A stretch of DNA of 64,000 nt from Opacimonas sp014872805 (GCA_014872805.1 WKFN01000007.1:86931-150930); one strand, 5' to 3'. Counted from the first letter of the stretch, positions 26,384-35,992 are shown. Translations and numbers: made by a program. Notes: a model not told the origin generated them from the sequence alone.

Positions 26384-26533
26384 AGTATCTCTAATGAATT
26401 ACAAATCGAGCTTAGTATACCAAAAAACACTTTAGAATGAGCAATGCTTTGGTCTAGTTTGAAAAAAACTTGCGTTACAGATTGAATTTCTCAGTTTAAA
26501 CCCAATTTTAATAGTGTTTTTAAGGAGATTATT

Positions 26534-27421
26534 ATGCCATGCACTCACTCTCAACTCGAACAAACCTGGTCTGGCGCAGTCCAAGGTTATAGTGTCATTC
26601 AGATCAGCGGAGAGGAGCGCGTCAAGTATTTACATGGCCAAGTCACTTGTAACGTGGCAGCGTTACCCGATGCACAAGCCTGTTTAGGTGCCCATTGTGA
26701 TTTTAAAGGCAAAACATGGGCCGTTTTCATCCTCGCAAAATTAGAGGATAAGCTATTATTCATTGCACCATCAAGTGCAGCGCTCGCCTCAATGGCGGAG
26801 CTCAAAAAATACGCTGTCTTTTCAAAAGTAGAAATAGAAGACGTTTCATCTCAATGGGAGTTTGTCGCCACCAAACAATCTGAAACGGCTCTGGATGCTT
26901 GGCAGGTATCTGAACATACCTCAGATATTTCTATCACTCTACCAGACAATCTGACCCTTTCTCTCATTCAGCAACCCGCCACAAATGACGTAACGTCTTT
27001 ATTTAACGCGACGCTCATACAACAAGGAATCGCGTTTGTTGCTGATGACACAATCAGCGAATACGTACCACAAATGTTCAATATGCAATGCATTACCAAC
27101 GCTATTGACTTCAAAAAAGGCTGCTATATGGGGCAAGAAGTTGTAGCTCGAACCAAGTATCTTGGCAAAAATAAACGCGCTGGTTTTATCATCTCTAGTA
27201 CCCAGTCTATCGCATTAAACCAAGGAGCTATATTGGAGTATGCTATTGGTGAAAACTGGCGCCGAGCGGGCGCAGTTTTGAATCACAGCCAGCTGTCTGA
27301 TGCGACGATTGCCATGGCAGTTTTGCCAAATGACCTAGCTCATGATACTGTGCTACGCTTGAAAGACGTACCTGATGTAACGTTTTCTATCGAAGAGTTG
27401 CCTTATGCACTCGAAGAATAA
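26534..27421 (+). CDS. ygfZ: tRNA-modifying protein YgfZ (folate-binding)
   Basis: A 295-residue member of the aminomethyltransferase-like fold that, with folate, supports maturation or repair of certain Fe-S enzymes such as MiaB. The diagnostic KGCYMGQEVVART motif is at about residues 195-207. AAGGAG lies 6 nt before the ATG. The N-terminal region has YLHGQVTCNVAALP, the folate-binding lobe. It runs into slyD after 26 nt. Confidence 0.95.
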   Translation: MPCTHSQLEQTWSGAVQGYSVIQISGEERVKYLHGQVTCNVAALPDAQACLGAHCDFKGKTWAVFILAKLEDKLLFIAPSSAALASMAELKKYAVFSKVEIEDVSSQWEFVATKQSETALDAWQVSEHTSDISITLPDNLTLSLIQQPATNDVTSLFNATLIQQGIAFVADDTISEYVPQMFNMQCITNAIDFKKGCYMGQEVVARTKYLGKNKRAGFIISSTQSIALNQGAILEYAIGENWRRAGAVLNHSQLSDATIAMAVLPNDLAHDTVLRLKDVPDVTFSIEELPYALEE

Positions 27422-27447
27422 CTTTAATACAGGAAATATAACTGAAC

Positions 27448-27939
27448 ATGATTATTGCCCCAAATACCGTTGTCACCATGCATTATTCCGTCGCGACACA
27501 AGACGGCACCGAAATCGATTCATCACGCAATGGCAATGCCGAACCTATGGTGCATTTGCAAGGTAGTCAGTATCTCATCAAAGGATTAGAAGATGCACTT
27601 GAAGGTAAGGTAAAGGGCGACACGTTTGCCGTTGATGTTGAGCCAGCAGATGCTTATGGAGAACGTCATGAGCAACTAGTTCAAACGGTGCCTAAAGAAC
27701 TATTTGGGGACAATGAGATCGACGTGGGTACGACCTTTCGCGCGCAAACCGACGAAGGTGAGCAAACTGTTATGGTCATTGATGTCAACGAAGGTGAAGT
27801 TGTTGTCGATGGTAACCACCCCTTAGCTGGTGTGAGTTTGGTCTTCAATGTTGAAGTGCTTGACGTGCGCGCCGCCACAGAAGAAGAAATTGATCATGGT
27901 CACGCTCATGGCGCAGGTGGTTGTGGTCACAACCACTAA
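27448..27939 (+). CDS. slyD: FKBP-type peptidyl-prolyl isomerase SlyD
   Basis: A 163-residue cytoplasmic prolyl isomerase and chaperone. The FKBP core is split by the insert-in-flap domain (about residues 75-120, VPKELFGDNEIDVGTTF...DGNHPLAG). The short metal-binding tail HGHAHGAGGCGHNH is rich in His and ends in Cys and His, consistent with nickel binding, though shorter than the E. coli tail. It is followed by a bidirectional terminator. Confidence 0.95.
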   Translation: MIIAPNTVVTMHYSVATQDGTEIDSSRNGNAEPMVHLQGSQYLIKGLEDALEGKVKGDTFAVDVEPADAYGERHEQLVQTVPKELFGDNEIDVGTTFRAQTDEGEQTVMVIDVNEGEVVVDGNHPLAGVSLVFNVEVLDVRAATEEEIDHGHAHGAGGCGHNH

Positions 27940-27968
27940 ACCGTGTCTTCGACTTAGCTAACAAAAAT

Positions 27969-27997
27969 CAGCCTGAACGTATTCATCTTTCAGGCTG
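27969..27997. terminator. bidirectional terminator between slyD and the PII gene
   Basis: A 9-bp perfect stem CAGCCTGAA / TTCAGGCTG with an 11-nt loop lies between convergent genes. The run of five Ts is on the minus-strand side, so it is strongest for the PII gene; the plus-strand side has only TTATT. Confidence 0.8.
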
Positions 27998-28020
27998 TTA
28001 TTAGAGGTTTGCTAGGAATA

Positions 28021-28359
28021 TTAAACCGCTTCGTCGTTTTGCTCACCGGTGCGAATTCGAATGGCTTGTTCAACGTTATAAACAAAGATTTTACCATCTC
28101 CGATTTTGCCTGTTTGTGCAGATGACACGATAGCCTCAATGGCACGATCTGCAGCATCGTCAGTCACGACAATTTCGATTTTCATTTTAGGCAAAAAATC
28201 CACCTGATATTCTGCCCCACGGTACAATTCAGTATGTCCTTTTTGACGTCCAAAGCCCTTCACTTCACTGACGGTCATGCCGTTAATGCCAACATCAGCT
28301 AGCGCTTCACGTACGTCATCCATTTTGAAAGGTTTGATGATAGCTTCAATTTTTTTCAT
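28021..28359 (-). CDS. glnB: nitrogen regulatory protein P-II
   Basis: A 112-residue trimeric signal protein that senses 2-oxoglutarate, ATP/ADP and uridylylation and controls glutamine synthetase and NtrB. The T-loop LYRGAEYQVDFLPK contains the uridylylated Tyr, and VSSAQTGKIGDGKIFV is the C-terminal signature. T-loop residues FLPKMKIEIVV look more like GlnB than GlnK, and no amtB lies beside it, so glnB is preferred. The ATG at 28359 has GAG about 8 nt upstream and lies 8 nt after nadE. Confidence 0.93.
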   Translation of the reverse strand: MKKIEAIIKPFKMDDVREALADVGINGMTVSEVKGFGRQKGHTELYRGAEYQVDFLPKMKIEIVVTDDAADRAIEAIVSSAQTGKIGDGKIFVYNVEQAIRIRTGEQNDEAV

Positions 28360-28367
28360 GTGTGTTC

Positions 28368-29204
28368 TCACTCATCATAGATAGTCGGGATAGGTACCCG
28401 TTTGTGTTGTGTATTTTGATAAATCGCAATCAGTCTGTCTGCCACTTCAGGCTCAACTTTACGGCCCTCTAGGAAATCATCAATTTGATCATAACTGAGG
28501 CCAAGTGCTTGCTCGTCCGCCAACTGTGGATTAAGCGATTCTAAATCCGCTGTAGGCGCTTTGTGAATAACCTGTTCCGGGGCACCTAAGTATGCAGCGA
28601 TTTGACGAACTTGGCGTTTGTTCAAGCCAAACAGCGGTGCCAAATCACAAGCTCCATCGCCGTATTTGGTGTAAAAACCCGTAATATTTTCTGCGCTGTG
28701 ATCAGTACCTAAGACTAATCCATTTAGCATACCAGCAATTTCGTATTGCACAACCATTCGAGTACGAGCTTTAACATTTCCTTTGACAAAATCTACTTTG
28801 GTCGCCGAATCGGGCAACAAATTTACGTCGTTTAGTGCCTGAGAGGTTGCATTATGGATCCCTTCAACACCCGCTTGGATATTTACTGTCACTTGATGCG
28901 TAGGCTGAATGAAGGCAATGCTATCCTGCGCGTCCGCTTCGTCTGCTTGCGTACCATAAGGTAAACGCACCGCTACAAAAGCAAAAGATTGTTCAGGTCG
29001 TTCTGCGTTTAGTTCGTCTACGGCAAGTTGCGCTAAACGCCCTAAAGTACATGAATCAATACCACCGCTGATCCCTAACACCAAATGCATACATGGTGAT
29101 GCAAGAAGTTGTTGTTTGATAAATGATACACGACGTTTGACTTCAAAGTCAGGATCAATTTGGGGAAGAACACGCATTTCTGCGATAATTTCGCTGGCGA
29201 TCAT
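28368..29204 (-). CDS. nadE: NH3-dependent NAD+ synthetase
   Basis: A 278-residue ATP-pyrophosphatase-type enzyme that amidates nicotinic acid adenine dinucleotide. The PP-loop GISGGIDSCTLGRL is near residue 44, with NVKARTRMVVQYEIAG, LGTDHSAENITGFYTKYGDG and DLAPLFGLNKRQVR following. Two ATGs are separated by one codon; AGGA is 6 nt before the second (29204) but abuts the first (29210), so the second is preferred. Its co-transcription with a PII gene places NAD amidation beside nitrogen sensing. Confidence 0.96.
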   Translation of the reverse strand: MIASEIIAEMRVLPQIDPDFEVKRRVSFIKQQLLASPCMHLVLGISGGIDSCTLGRLAQLAVDELNAERPEQSFAFVAVRLPYGTQADEADAQDSIAFIQPTHQVTVNIQAGVEGIHNATSQALNDVNLLPDSATKVDFVKGNVKARTRMVVQYEIAGMLNGLVLGTDHSAENITGFYTKYGDGACDLAPLFGLNKRQVRQIAAYLGAPEQVIHKAPTADLESLNPQLADEQALGLSYDQIDDFLEGRKVEPEVADRLIAIYQNTQHKRVPIPTIYDE

Positions 29205-29375
29205 AACCATTCCTATATTGTTTAACTCAAACCAAAACTAGGCTTTAGCCTTGTTTTTATAGGTATTTATTGTTAACTAAGTCTACTTTCTAGCATACCT
29301 AAAAAGCATGCATATTGCATTAATATTATAGGTGCAAATGAATCAATTCTTAAATACCCAAAACAGGAGATATGC

Positions 29376-29924
29376 ATGAAACGTCAACGTGGCCTAACAC
29401 TTATCGAAATCATGATCACTATCAGCATACTCACTATTACAATCACTCTTGTGGTGCCAGGCACGCAAAGTTTGTTGTTACAGCAACGCATTATTGCCTC
29501 GTTAAATGCGACAAGTGCCTCATTACAGTTTGCCAAAAGTCATGCAGTCACTCAGATGACGGATGTGAGTATCTGTCCTACCCTTGATTATACTGCCTGT
29601 GTAACGGATTGGGGGCAAGCCAAGATGATTTTTATCGACAAGAATAGTAATAATCAAAGGGATGCGACAGAAACATTGCTGCAAACACTTCCCATAGTGC
29701 CTTTTGGCGTTACACTCACAAGCTCAAGTGATGTCGTAAGGTTTTATATGAATGGATTAAGCGCATCACCAAGTACCGTATTGTTTTGCGACCAATCTGA
29801 GGATAATCAATATGCTCGAGCCATATTTATTTCTTTGCAAGGACGGATTTCTACAAGCCTAGATAGTGATAATGACGGCATTTATGAAACCAATTCGGGT
29901 GTGAACTTGAACTGTTCTGAGTAA
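29376..29924 (+). CDS. fimT: type IV pilus minor pseudopilin, FimT/GspH family
   Basis: A 182-residue prepilin. The class III signal is MKRQRG then LTLIEIMITISILTITITLVVPG: a short basic leader cut by PilD after Gly6, with Glu at mature position 5. The C-terminal region contains SVDICPT-like and CDQSEDNQYARAIFIS segments typical of GspH/FimT, and it ends with a Cys. AGGAG lies 7 nt upstream of the ATG. It faces the pilV-pilE operon tail to tail, only 1 nt from the pilE stop, instead of heading that operon. Confidence 0.85.
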   Translation: MKRQRGLTLIEIMITISILTITITLVVPGTQSLLLQQRIIASLNATSASLQFAKSHAVTQMTDVSICPTLDYTACVTDWGQAKMIFIDKNSNNQRDATETLLQTLPIVPFGVTLTSSSDVVRFYMNGLSASPSTVLFCDQSEDNQYARAIFISLQGRISTSLDSDNDGIYETNSGVNLNCSE

Positions 29925-29925
29925 T

Positions 29926-30396
29926 TTAATCACACCGCCAACAATATTCATCCCCAGCAATGACGCCATCATTATTTCGATCCCAAGCCTGCCGACCGTC
30001 TGAAAAATAATACAACGCACCAGTATTTGCATTCGCTGCAGAACTTACAGGTGTCGCTTTGAGCATATAAGTTTGTCCTTGGCTGCCAATACTGTTAATA
30101 GTCAAGTCGTAGAGTTTATTCGCCGAAGCTTCTTTACTGGGTGAATATGCATGAAAAATGGCAGGTGCCCCTGTATCCGAATAACCGCTCGCAGCCTTTG
30201 CATAATTAAACTGACTGGCACGGTGACGTTCTAAGGCTGCTGCCAAAGACATCAAATCAGCTTGAGCTGCCACACGACCCGCGTTTTGAGTGAAAGTTTG
30301 GTAATTAGGAAAACCAACTGTGGCAATGATCCCAATAATGGTAATCACAATCATCAATTCAATCAGGCTAAACCCAGTGACTTTTAAGCTACTCAT
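29926..30396 (-). CDS. pilE: type IV pilin-like minor pilin PilE
   Basis: A 156-residue prepilin: leader MSSLKVTG, then FSLIELMIVITIIGIIATVGFPNY. The C-terminal WDRNNDGVIAGDEYCWRCD resembles the calcium-loop and disulfide end of PilE-type minor pilins. The ATG at 30396 has AGAGG about 9 nt upstream; an open frame up to 30492 overlaps pilY1 and is not used. It is the last gene of the pilV-pilW-pilX-pilY1-pilE operon, the position expected for the minor pilin that primes assembly with PilY1. Confidence 0.88.
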   Translation of the reverse strand: MSSLKVTGFSLIELMIVITIIGIIATVGFPNYQTFTQNAGRVAAQADLMSLAAALERHRASQFNYAKAASGYSDTGAPAIFHAYSPSKEASANKLYDLTINSIGSQGQTYMLKATPVSSAANANTGALYYFSDGRQAWDRNNDGVIAGDEYCWRCD

Positions 30397-30433
30397 AAGA
30401 GCTACCTCTCTATACTTTGATAACAGGCTTTGG

Positions 30434-33400
30434 TTACTGACGTTCGATATCAGTGCGCCAAGACTGTTGTTGTACACGTTTAAAGCGGCCATAAATATTG
30501 CGAACTAAGCAGGCAAACTCGCCTTGGCATTCAATTTCATTGCCGTCATTATCATATTCAAACACAGCTGACTCGCACTCCGCCCCTATACAGATTACAG
30601 GGGTTACAATATTTTCAATCAACATTTTGGGATCTGGTGCAATCCCAGTTTGACTTAACTGTGCCGAGCGATCATACACATCAATAGTTTTATCACGGTC
30701 TAAATCCGTAACCGCATTGGCTGTAAATAAATCGATTAAATAAGCTCTGGAATGACCCGTTGGTGATGCACATAGACTATCGCTTCCGGCTGAGGGAGTG
30801 TAAGTGGTAAAAAATATTTGATAATCCAGTAATAATGGGGAGGATAAAACTTTTTCACCATTTCGAGTGAGCGAAAAGCGCCAGCCGTTTTTGCTGTTTA
30901 GCTCACTTTTCGCGTGTTCTTGAGCTAAGTTGTCGCTAGAGTTTAATAAATGTTCGGTTGCGTCATACAAATCTGATTCGCTTAACACTGAGTCAAAGAA
31001 ACGAAAACGACCATATTCGTCTCGCTTAAAAACCCCCTCATCTCTAAGCATATAAAATCTATCATCGATTGTCAGGCCAAGTGGATCGGCACGATGACCT
31101 GAACCAATCGTAATGGCAAAATACGGTTTTCCTTGTCCGATGACTTCTGTCACATCAGGGCCATAAACAAAACGACGATGGTTGCTTTCATCATCACCAC
31201 CCAAATCCGCAATCCGCTGACCTTTTATCAAATCCGTACCAACTTCACCGTTGTAGATATCGAAACGGAAAAGCTGCCCTCCCATATCAGCTGCATAGAG
31301 GTGATCGACCAATCCATCGTTATCGCGATCGACACTCGATATACGACCTGGTATGCCGTACAACATGGTCGCCACATTTAGGTCTGAAGTAGATTGACTG
31401 ATAGTGAGTATCTTAGCTCCAGTGTTAGCATCTACAATGTATATTGCATTACCCTGGCTATCCGGTGCTCGCAACAACTTATCGTCTTGGCTATCGTCGT
31501 AGCCTCCACCTATAATCATCACATCTCGGATCGTATCGCTAATCTTGATTTTGGTTAATGTGGGTTGTGACCAGGTTTGACCAAGTTGAGTAAAATCAGC
31601 CTCTCCGCCTTTTATTTTAAATACTAGTTTGGGGTTGTCTTTCTCACTGATGTCGAACGCGTAGTAGTTTTGTCCACCGCGCCGCATCCCAACATACAGA
31701 TACGTTTTATCCCCAACCCTGCGCAAGACCAACGAACCATCTAAGCCATAAATATGGTTAAAGCTTGAACCATCCTGATAAAAGTCATACAAATTACTCA
31801 GTAATTCACGTGGGATGACCGCAAAATTTTCTGCTCCAGTGGTGGTATCAAATGAATGCAAAAACCCGTGATTGGTCGCCACCAAGATCGCACTATCATC
31901 TGTGCCATAATTGACAATCACAGGTTGTGAATGAATCGGGGCACCCATTTGTCGCCGCGCTTCAGTCACATTACCATCACCATCGTAATCACGTACATCC
32001 ACCCCTCGAGCCCATTTTAAGACTTTAGTGCGCAAAGTATCCGGTTCAGGTAATGATCCGAGAGCTAAATCCCTAGTGTTGATGCTGGTATTGTCTTCGT
32101 GGAGTTGATTCTCAGGTGCCACTATATTACCGGGTGTCGAAAACGTGTAAATATTCCGAGAAAGCCCAAGCTTACTTGCAGCACCTCCTTCGCCTACAGC
32201 ATTCCCATCCGCTAGCGTGGACCAAAATGAATGCGCATATTCAGAAAAGAACCCTGTTGAACCATCAACCGCGTTGGCATTGTTTTGATCCAAAATAGTA
32301 TTTCCTTGAATTTTGTATTGCTTGAGATTGCCTGGCCATAATGTGCCCTCAGAAGGTTTGAACAGAGCAAAATACAATTCATCCCGATGAGTTAAGGGAT
32401 TGAGTTGGTTCACTGCAACGCCTGGTGATACAAATGTTGCATTGATGTCTTTGACAGTGCGCAAGATTTGTTGAAATACATCAACCAACTCTTCCGAGTT
32501 ATCAGTTTGATAAAAACCACCGCCACCATTGAGTGCCAGTTGATTGAGAAAGTTATTGGCGGTTGCATTAGCCACAAAGCCAATAGTATGAGTGATCACT
32601 CTTGCATTGAGAGGCGAGGTATTGGTCTGAGAAAGTTCTCGCACCAAATCGAGACCACAATGTTCACTACTACTAGACTGACACGTTTTGCCAAGCAATG
32701 ATTGAATTTTGCTTACACTGTGATTGTTATTCGCTTCACCATCAGAGAGCAAGACGATGTGATTATTGGTTTGACATTGCAGGTCGGTCACAGGGGGAAG
32801 GTAGCTAGCAGGACTCGGGATGTGTTCATTCGAAGTATTTTGGAAGGTGAATTCGCTACCAGTGGATTGATGTCCATTCCCACGTTCTTCTGCATTTTCG
32901 TCTTGACTTGTTATTCGGTAGGTCATCGTTCCTGCCACACACCCAGTAGCAGTAGTATCATCATACTCAATGACTAACTGAGGCGCCAGCCCATTGCCTT
33001 GCTCAAAAGCGTAAGCGGCTCGTGAAACACCTGCATTCAGACCCGTGGCGGCAATAATCAATCCGATATTGTTGCGTCCACACCATGAAGGTTGATTGAC
33101 GACTTCTTGGATCACACTCGTGATATCCGGTGTACTGATATATTCTCCAGAAAAAGAAAAGGTATTATCGCTGTTCCATTCCACGAAGTGAGTGGTTTTA
33201 GCCCGTTCATGCACCGCGGCTCCTACGGCATAATTTTGGGCATCACCATTCAATTCGCCATAGATCTTGATATCTACAGGTTCAGTGTTGCTGAAAGCTG
33301 ATGCAAAACGCAACGACGCTTTGGTGATCTGTGCGCCTTGAGGAATATTCAACTCTACAAAACGCAGGCCTGTCGTAACGGTTTGTGTACCGCGTGCAAT

Positions 33401-33832
33401 TTGCAATTGATTGGTCGAAATTTGCATCTCACCATTGATAGAGGTGGCATCATCTGCTCCAGATTGAACTGTATCAATCAACTGAGGTGGCACAAAACGG
33501 TCGATATCAGTCACTGGATGGAGGATCGAACCACCTTTGTTGGAAAAACGCATCAATCCCGCATTGATATTTGTTGCACCAGAGAGTGCTTCATTGAGCG
33601 CCTGTTGCACTCGCAACAATCGCGTTTTACCTGTTCCATCTTGGTTTGACATAGAGCCAGATGTATCTATGATAAAAAGTACATTGGGCTTATAAGTTAC
33701 CGTATCGTTGCCAGAACCAAGATAGATATCCAAATCGCTTGCCCAGCTCGATAGGCTAACAGCGACACTCAATAGACTAGCACATGTCATAGTCAACAAG
33801 GTTTGACTTATGCACTTACACTGAACTGACAT
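30434..33832 (-). CDS. pilY1: type IV pilus tip adhesin / assembly protein PilY1
   Basis: A 1132-residue secreted protein. It has a signal peptide (cleavage near WA-SD, residue 31), then a von Willebrand A domain with the MIDAS motif DTSGSMSNQ at about 56 and NNHIVLLSDGEANNNH. A C-terminal seven-bladed propeller contains ATNHGFLHSFDTTTGAE and YVGMRRGGQNYYAFDIS. The PilY1 calcium site is visible as DRDNDGLVDHLYAADMGG, and a second Asp-rich loop is DYDGDGNVTEA. It caps the pilus with PilV, PilW, PilX and PilE and controls extension and adhesion. GAGG is 9 nt before the ATG. Confidence 0.95.
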   Translation of the reverse strand: MSVQCKCISQTLLTMTCASLLSVAVSLSSWASDLDIYLGSGNDTVTYKPNVLFIIDTSGSMSNQDGTGKTRLLRVQQALNEALSGATNINAGLMRFSNKGGSILHPVTDIDRFVPPQLIDTVQSGADDATSINGEMQISTNQLQIARGTQTVTTGLRFVELNIPQGAQITKASLRFASAFSNTEPVDIKIYGELNGDAQNYAVGAAVHERAKTTHFVEWNSDNTFSFSGEYISTPDITSVIQEVVNQPSWCGRNNIGLIIAATGLNAGVSRAAYAFEQGNGLAPQLVIEYDDTTATGCVAGTMTYRITSQDENAEERGNGHQSTGSEFTFQNTSNEHIPSPASYLPPVTDLQCQTNNHIVLLSDGEANNNHSVSKIQSLLGKTCQSSSSEHCGLDLVRELSQTNTSPLNARVITHTIGFVANATANNFLNQLALNGGGGFYQTDNSEELVDVFQQILRTVKDINATFVSPGVAVNQLNPLTHRDELYFALFKPSEGTLWPGNLKQYKIQGNTILDQNNANAVDGSTGFFSEYAHSFWSTLADGNAVGEGGAASKLGLSRNIYTFSTPGNIVAPENQLHEDNTSINTRDLALGSLPEPDTLRTKVLKWARGVDVRDYDGDGNVTEARRQMGAPIHSQPVIVNYGTDDSAILVATNHGFLHSFDTTTGAENFAVIPRELLSNLYDFYQDGSSFNHIYGLDGSLVLRRVGDKTYLYVGMRRGGQNYYAFDISEKDNPKLVFKIKGGEADFTQLGQTWSQPTLTKIKISDTIRDVMIIGGGYDDSQDDKLLRAPDSQGNAIYIVDANTGAKILTISQSTSDLNVATMLYGIPGRISSVDRDNDGLVDHLYAADMGGQLFRFDIYNGEVGTDLIKGQRIADLGGDDESNHRRFVYGPDVTEVIGQGKPYFAITIGSGHRADPLGLTIDDRFYMLRDEGVFKRDEYGRFRFFDSVLSESDLYDATEHLLNSSDNLAQEHAKSELNSKNGWRFSLTRNGEKVLSSPLLLDYQIFFTTYTPSAGSDSLCASPTGHSRAYLIDLFTANAVTDLDRDKTIDVYDRSAQLSQTGIAPDPKMLIENIVTPVICIGAECESAVFEYDNDGNEIECQGEFACLVRNIYGRFKRVQQQSWRTDIERQ

Positions 33833-33848
33833 ATATCTCTACCTCTTT

Positions 33849-34418
33849 TTATTGTGAAACAGGTGCAAAGACTGCAGCTGTCATCGTATTCGCGACAGCA
33901 TAATCGCTACCAATTAACTGACCGCATCCACGTATTATGAAAACATGGCAACGAATATGACTCCCACCAATGACATTAGATGAACCACGACAGGCTTGTT
34001 CTCGAACAAACGCGATACGTGACCAACTCAGCAAGCGATTCTGCGAATCCTGTGTTCCGCTCAGTTGATGCTTTGTCCCTGGGCTAAACCCTGCACTGGT
34101 CACTGTTCGACTAGGAAATCCTTGTTCAATAAAACAGCTAAAAGCTTGCGAAATAGGATCCAAACTATCCCCTTGTCGTGCCTCACTGATGGGATCCAAT
34201 AAAGTATCATCTGCTAATAATTGTTCGTCTTCCGATTCAAACATTACTCCGGCAAGCGCTGCCTCAGCGGCATTAAATAGCAACGCTTGCTGTTGTGAAT
34301 TGACGGCCATTTTTTGTTGCAAAGTACTGCTCCCAAGTGCCGCAATGCCCAAGAGCGTTAGTGCTAGTAACACCACCAAAGCAAAAATCATCACCATACC
34401 GCGTTTCTGTTTGATCAT
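33849..34418 (-). CDS. pilX: type IV pilus minor pilin PilX
   Basis: A 189-residue PilX-type protein. The basic leader MIKQKRG is followed by MVMIFALVVLLALTLLGIAAL and then LQQKMAVNSQQQALLFNAAEAAL, the conserved PilX helix. As usual for this family, the Glu at mature position 5 is absent. The start overlaps the pilW stop by 4 nt, and pilY1 follows after 16 nt. Confidence 0.9.
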   Translation of the reverse strand: MIKQKRGMVMIFALVVLLALTLLGIAALGSSTLQQKMAVNSQQQALLFNAAEAALAGVMFESEDEQLLADDTLLDPISEARQGDSLDPISQAFSCFIEQGFPSRTVTSAGFSPGTKHQLSGTQDSQNRLLSWSRIAFVREQACRGSSNVIGGSHIRCHVFIIRGCGQLIGSDYAVANTMTAAVFAPVSQ

Positions 34419-35254
34419 ATTTCACCACGTTGCACTTGATAGCGAGTGTTGCGCAAGGTCACACTTGTTTCAAATTGGCGATAAATGTAATTACCGCTTG
34501 GTTGTATTGCAGAATTATCGAGCATGATAAAGTCATGTGTGTTATCCACATTTATCGTCTCTGGACTGCGCAATAATACAGCCAAACGCAAGACCACTAT
34601 CTGCATCGGTTCAGATAACTCACTTGCAGTAACATAACGATGCACTTGTCCGGTATTGGCATTTCCTAATCCGTAGAGCACTTGAAAACTCACAACCCCT
34701 TGAAGTAATGCAATACTATTGTGACGGTTGTGTCCGGTCGCGACTTTTTGTCCCCTCAAAACCCGTAAGTCAAAGCCTCGGCAACGCAAGGTTTCGCCTT
34801 CCACATAATATTGATTCACAACTGGAAATTCGGTATCAACAGAGTAGCCTAAGCTATAGCCACGGCAATCTCGAGTGTGTTGCCTGGTGATCACAAGCTC
34901 GTCACTGCCAGAACTATCCCTATCAATAATGCCAAGTGCTGACCAGCTGGCAAACGTGTTTGGTATAATGATAGGATGCCGCCGAACAAATATGGCTTCC
35001 TCTGCGATATCTACTGAACGGTCCAGCTTACCTGATAATTCATTGTACAAACCGGTGTGCAAAACATCTTGACGCAAGCGATGGATAATGAAGCGACCGT
35101 TTTCTTGAGAAGATGCTAGGGCGCGGTTGAGCTGTTGAGTGACTGAGTTGCCCACCATAATTTGGATGATCGTCACACTCACAATCGCGCCTAATGTCAT
35201 GGCCACCATGAGTTCAACTAAAGAAAAGCCTTGGGCTTTTATGGATCTGACCAT
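34415..35254 (-). CDS. pilW: type IV pilus minor pilin PilW
   Basis: A 279-residue pseudopilin with leader MVRSIKAQG and FSLVELMVAMTLGAIVSVTIIQI, followed by NRALASSQENGRFIIHRLRQDV, the PilW family segment. The ATG at 35254 overlaps the pilV stop as TAATG, which fixes the start better than an upstream in-frame Met at 35281. Confidence 0.9.
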   Translation of the reverse strand: MVRSIKAQGFSLVELMVAMTLGAIVSVTIIQIMVGNSVTQQLNRALASSQENGRFIIHRLRQDVLHTGLYNELSGKLDRSVDIAEEAIFVRRHPIIIPNTFASWSALGIIDRDSSGSDELVITRQHTRDCRGYSLGYSVDTEFPVVNQYYVEGETLRCRGFDLRVLRGQKVATGHNRHNSIALLQGVVSFQVLYGLGNANTGQVHRYVTASELSEPMQIVVLRLAVLLRSPETINVDNTHDFIMLDNSAIQPSGNYIYRQFETSVTLRNTRYQVQRGEI

Positions 35255-35877
35255 TAAAAAAAGACCTCTTGAGTCACACAAGCGTATTGATCGCCCTCAT
35301 TTGGATTGCAAAGTGTAGAAAGGAACTGAGCTTGATTTTGCCAGGGTAGTGAAGGCCAGCGCACCATAAGAATATGTCGAGAGCCACCACTACAGCTCAA
35401 ACTGTCTGTCGCATCATTATCAATACACTGCATCGATAGTTCGGCCGCAGGATTGTGTTGGACCACTTGACAAGAAGCTTGGTAAATATCAAAAATTGCG
35501 GTTTGATTTAGGTCACAAGTTGAAAAATGACAATTCGTCAAAGCCCCTGGAAAGGCATCACAGTAACAAAAATAAGGACTTTCTCCAGTGCTGCAAGATA
35601 AATGACCAAACTGATACAAACTCTGGTCAAAATATTTTTCAGGGAGTACTAAGGCATCCCCTGTAGAACCTACTACCGCAGCACTGCGTAAGCGTTCAGT
35701 GAATTGCTCGAGCGCCAACACCGCCTGCGTTCTGGCCAACGCATCCGAATTGTGTTTGGCTGCAGCAAACTGCAAACTCGTTACCCCAAGTAAACCAATA
35801 CCCAAAATCACCATAGTTACTAAAACTTCGACCATGCCGATGCCTCGTTGTTGCGCGTGTGATTTTATACAAATCAT
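35254..35877 (-). CDS. pilV: type IV pilus modification protein PilV
   Basis: A 207-residue pseudopilin and first gene of the minor-pilin operon. The leader MICIKSHAQQRG precedes IGMVEVLVTMVILGIGLLGV, with Glu at mature position 5, and the body is Cys-rich (about 12 Cys between residues 90 and 200), so several disulfides are likely. The ATG at 35877 is preferred; an in-frame TTG at 35919 would add 14 residues to the leader. No strong ribosome site is visible for either. Confidence 0.85.
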   Translation of the reverse strand: MICIKSHAQQRGIGMVEVLVTMVILGIGLLGVTSLQFAAAKHNSDALARTQAVLALEQFTERLRSAAVVGSTGDALVLPEKYFDQSLYQFGHLSCSTGESPYFCYCDAFPGALTNCHFSTCDLNQTAIFDIYQASCQVVQHNPAAELSMQCIDNDATDSLSCSGGSRHILMVRWPSLPWQNQAQFLSTLCNPNEGDQYACVTQEVFF

Positions 35878-35956
35878 ATCCAATACCCGTTGTGACCATA
35901 AACTAAATATATGACGCAACAGAGTAGAAATGGGTATAAAAAACGGTGCTTAAGTA

Positions 35957-35981
35957 TGGCCGGCTCTAAAACAACCGGCCA
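35957..35981 (-). terminator. GC-rich hairpin after ispH, possible terminator
   Basis: A 7-bp perfect stem TGGCCGG / CCGGCCA with an 11-nt loop lies 12 nt after the ispH stop. It has no T-run on the minus strand, so it may be a processing or rho-assisted end. Confidence 0.35.
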
Positions 35982-35992
35982 AAAGGAAGGGA

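Noticed and set aside
30397..30492. Upstream extension of PilE
   Set aside because: A prepilin leader of 40 residues would be abnormal; the ATG at 30396 gives an 8-residue leader and has AGAGG upstream.
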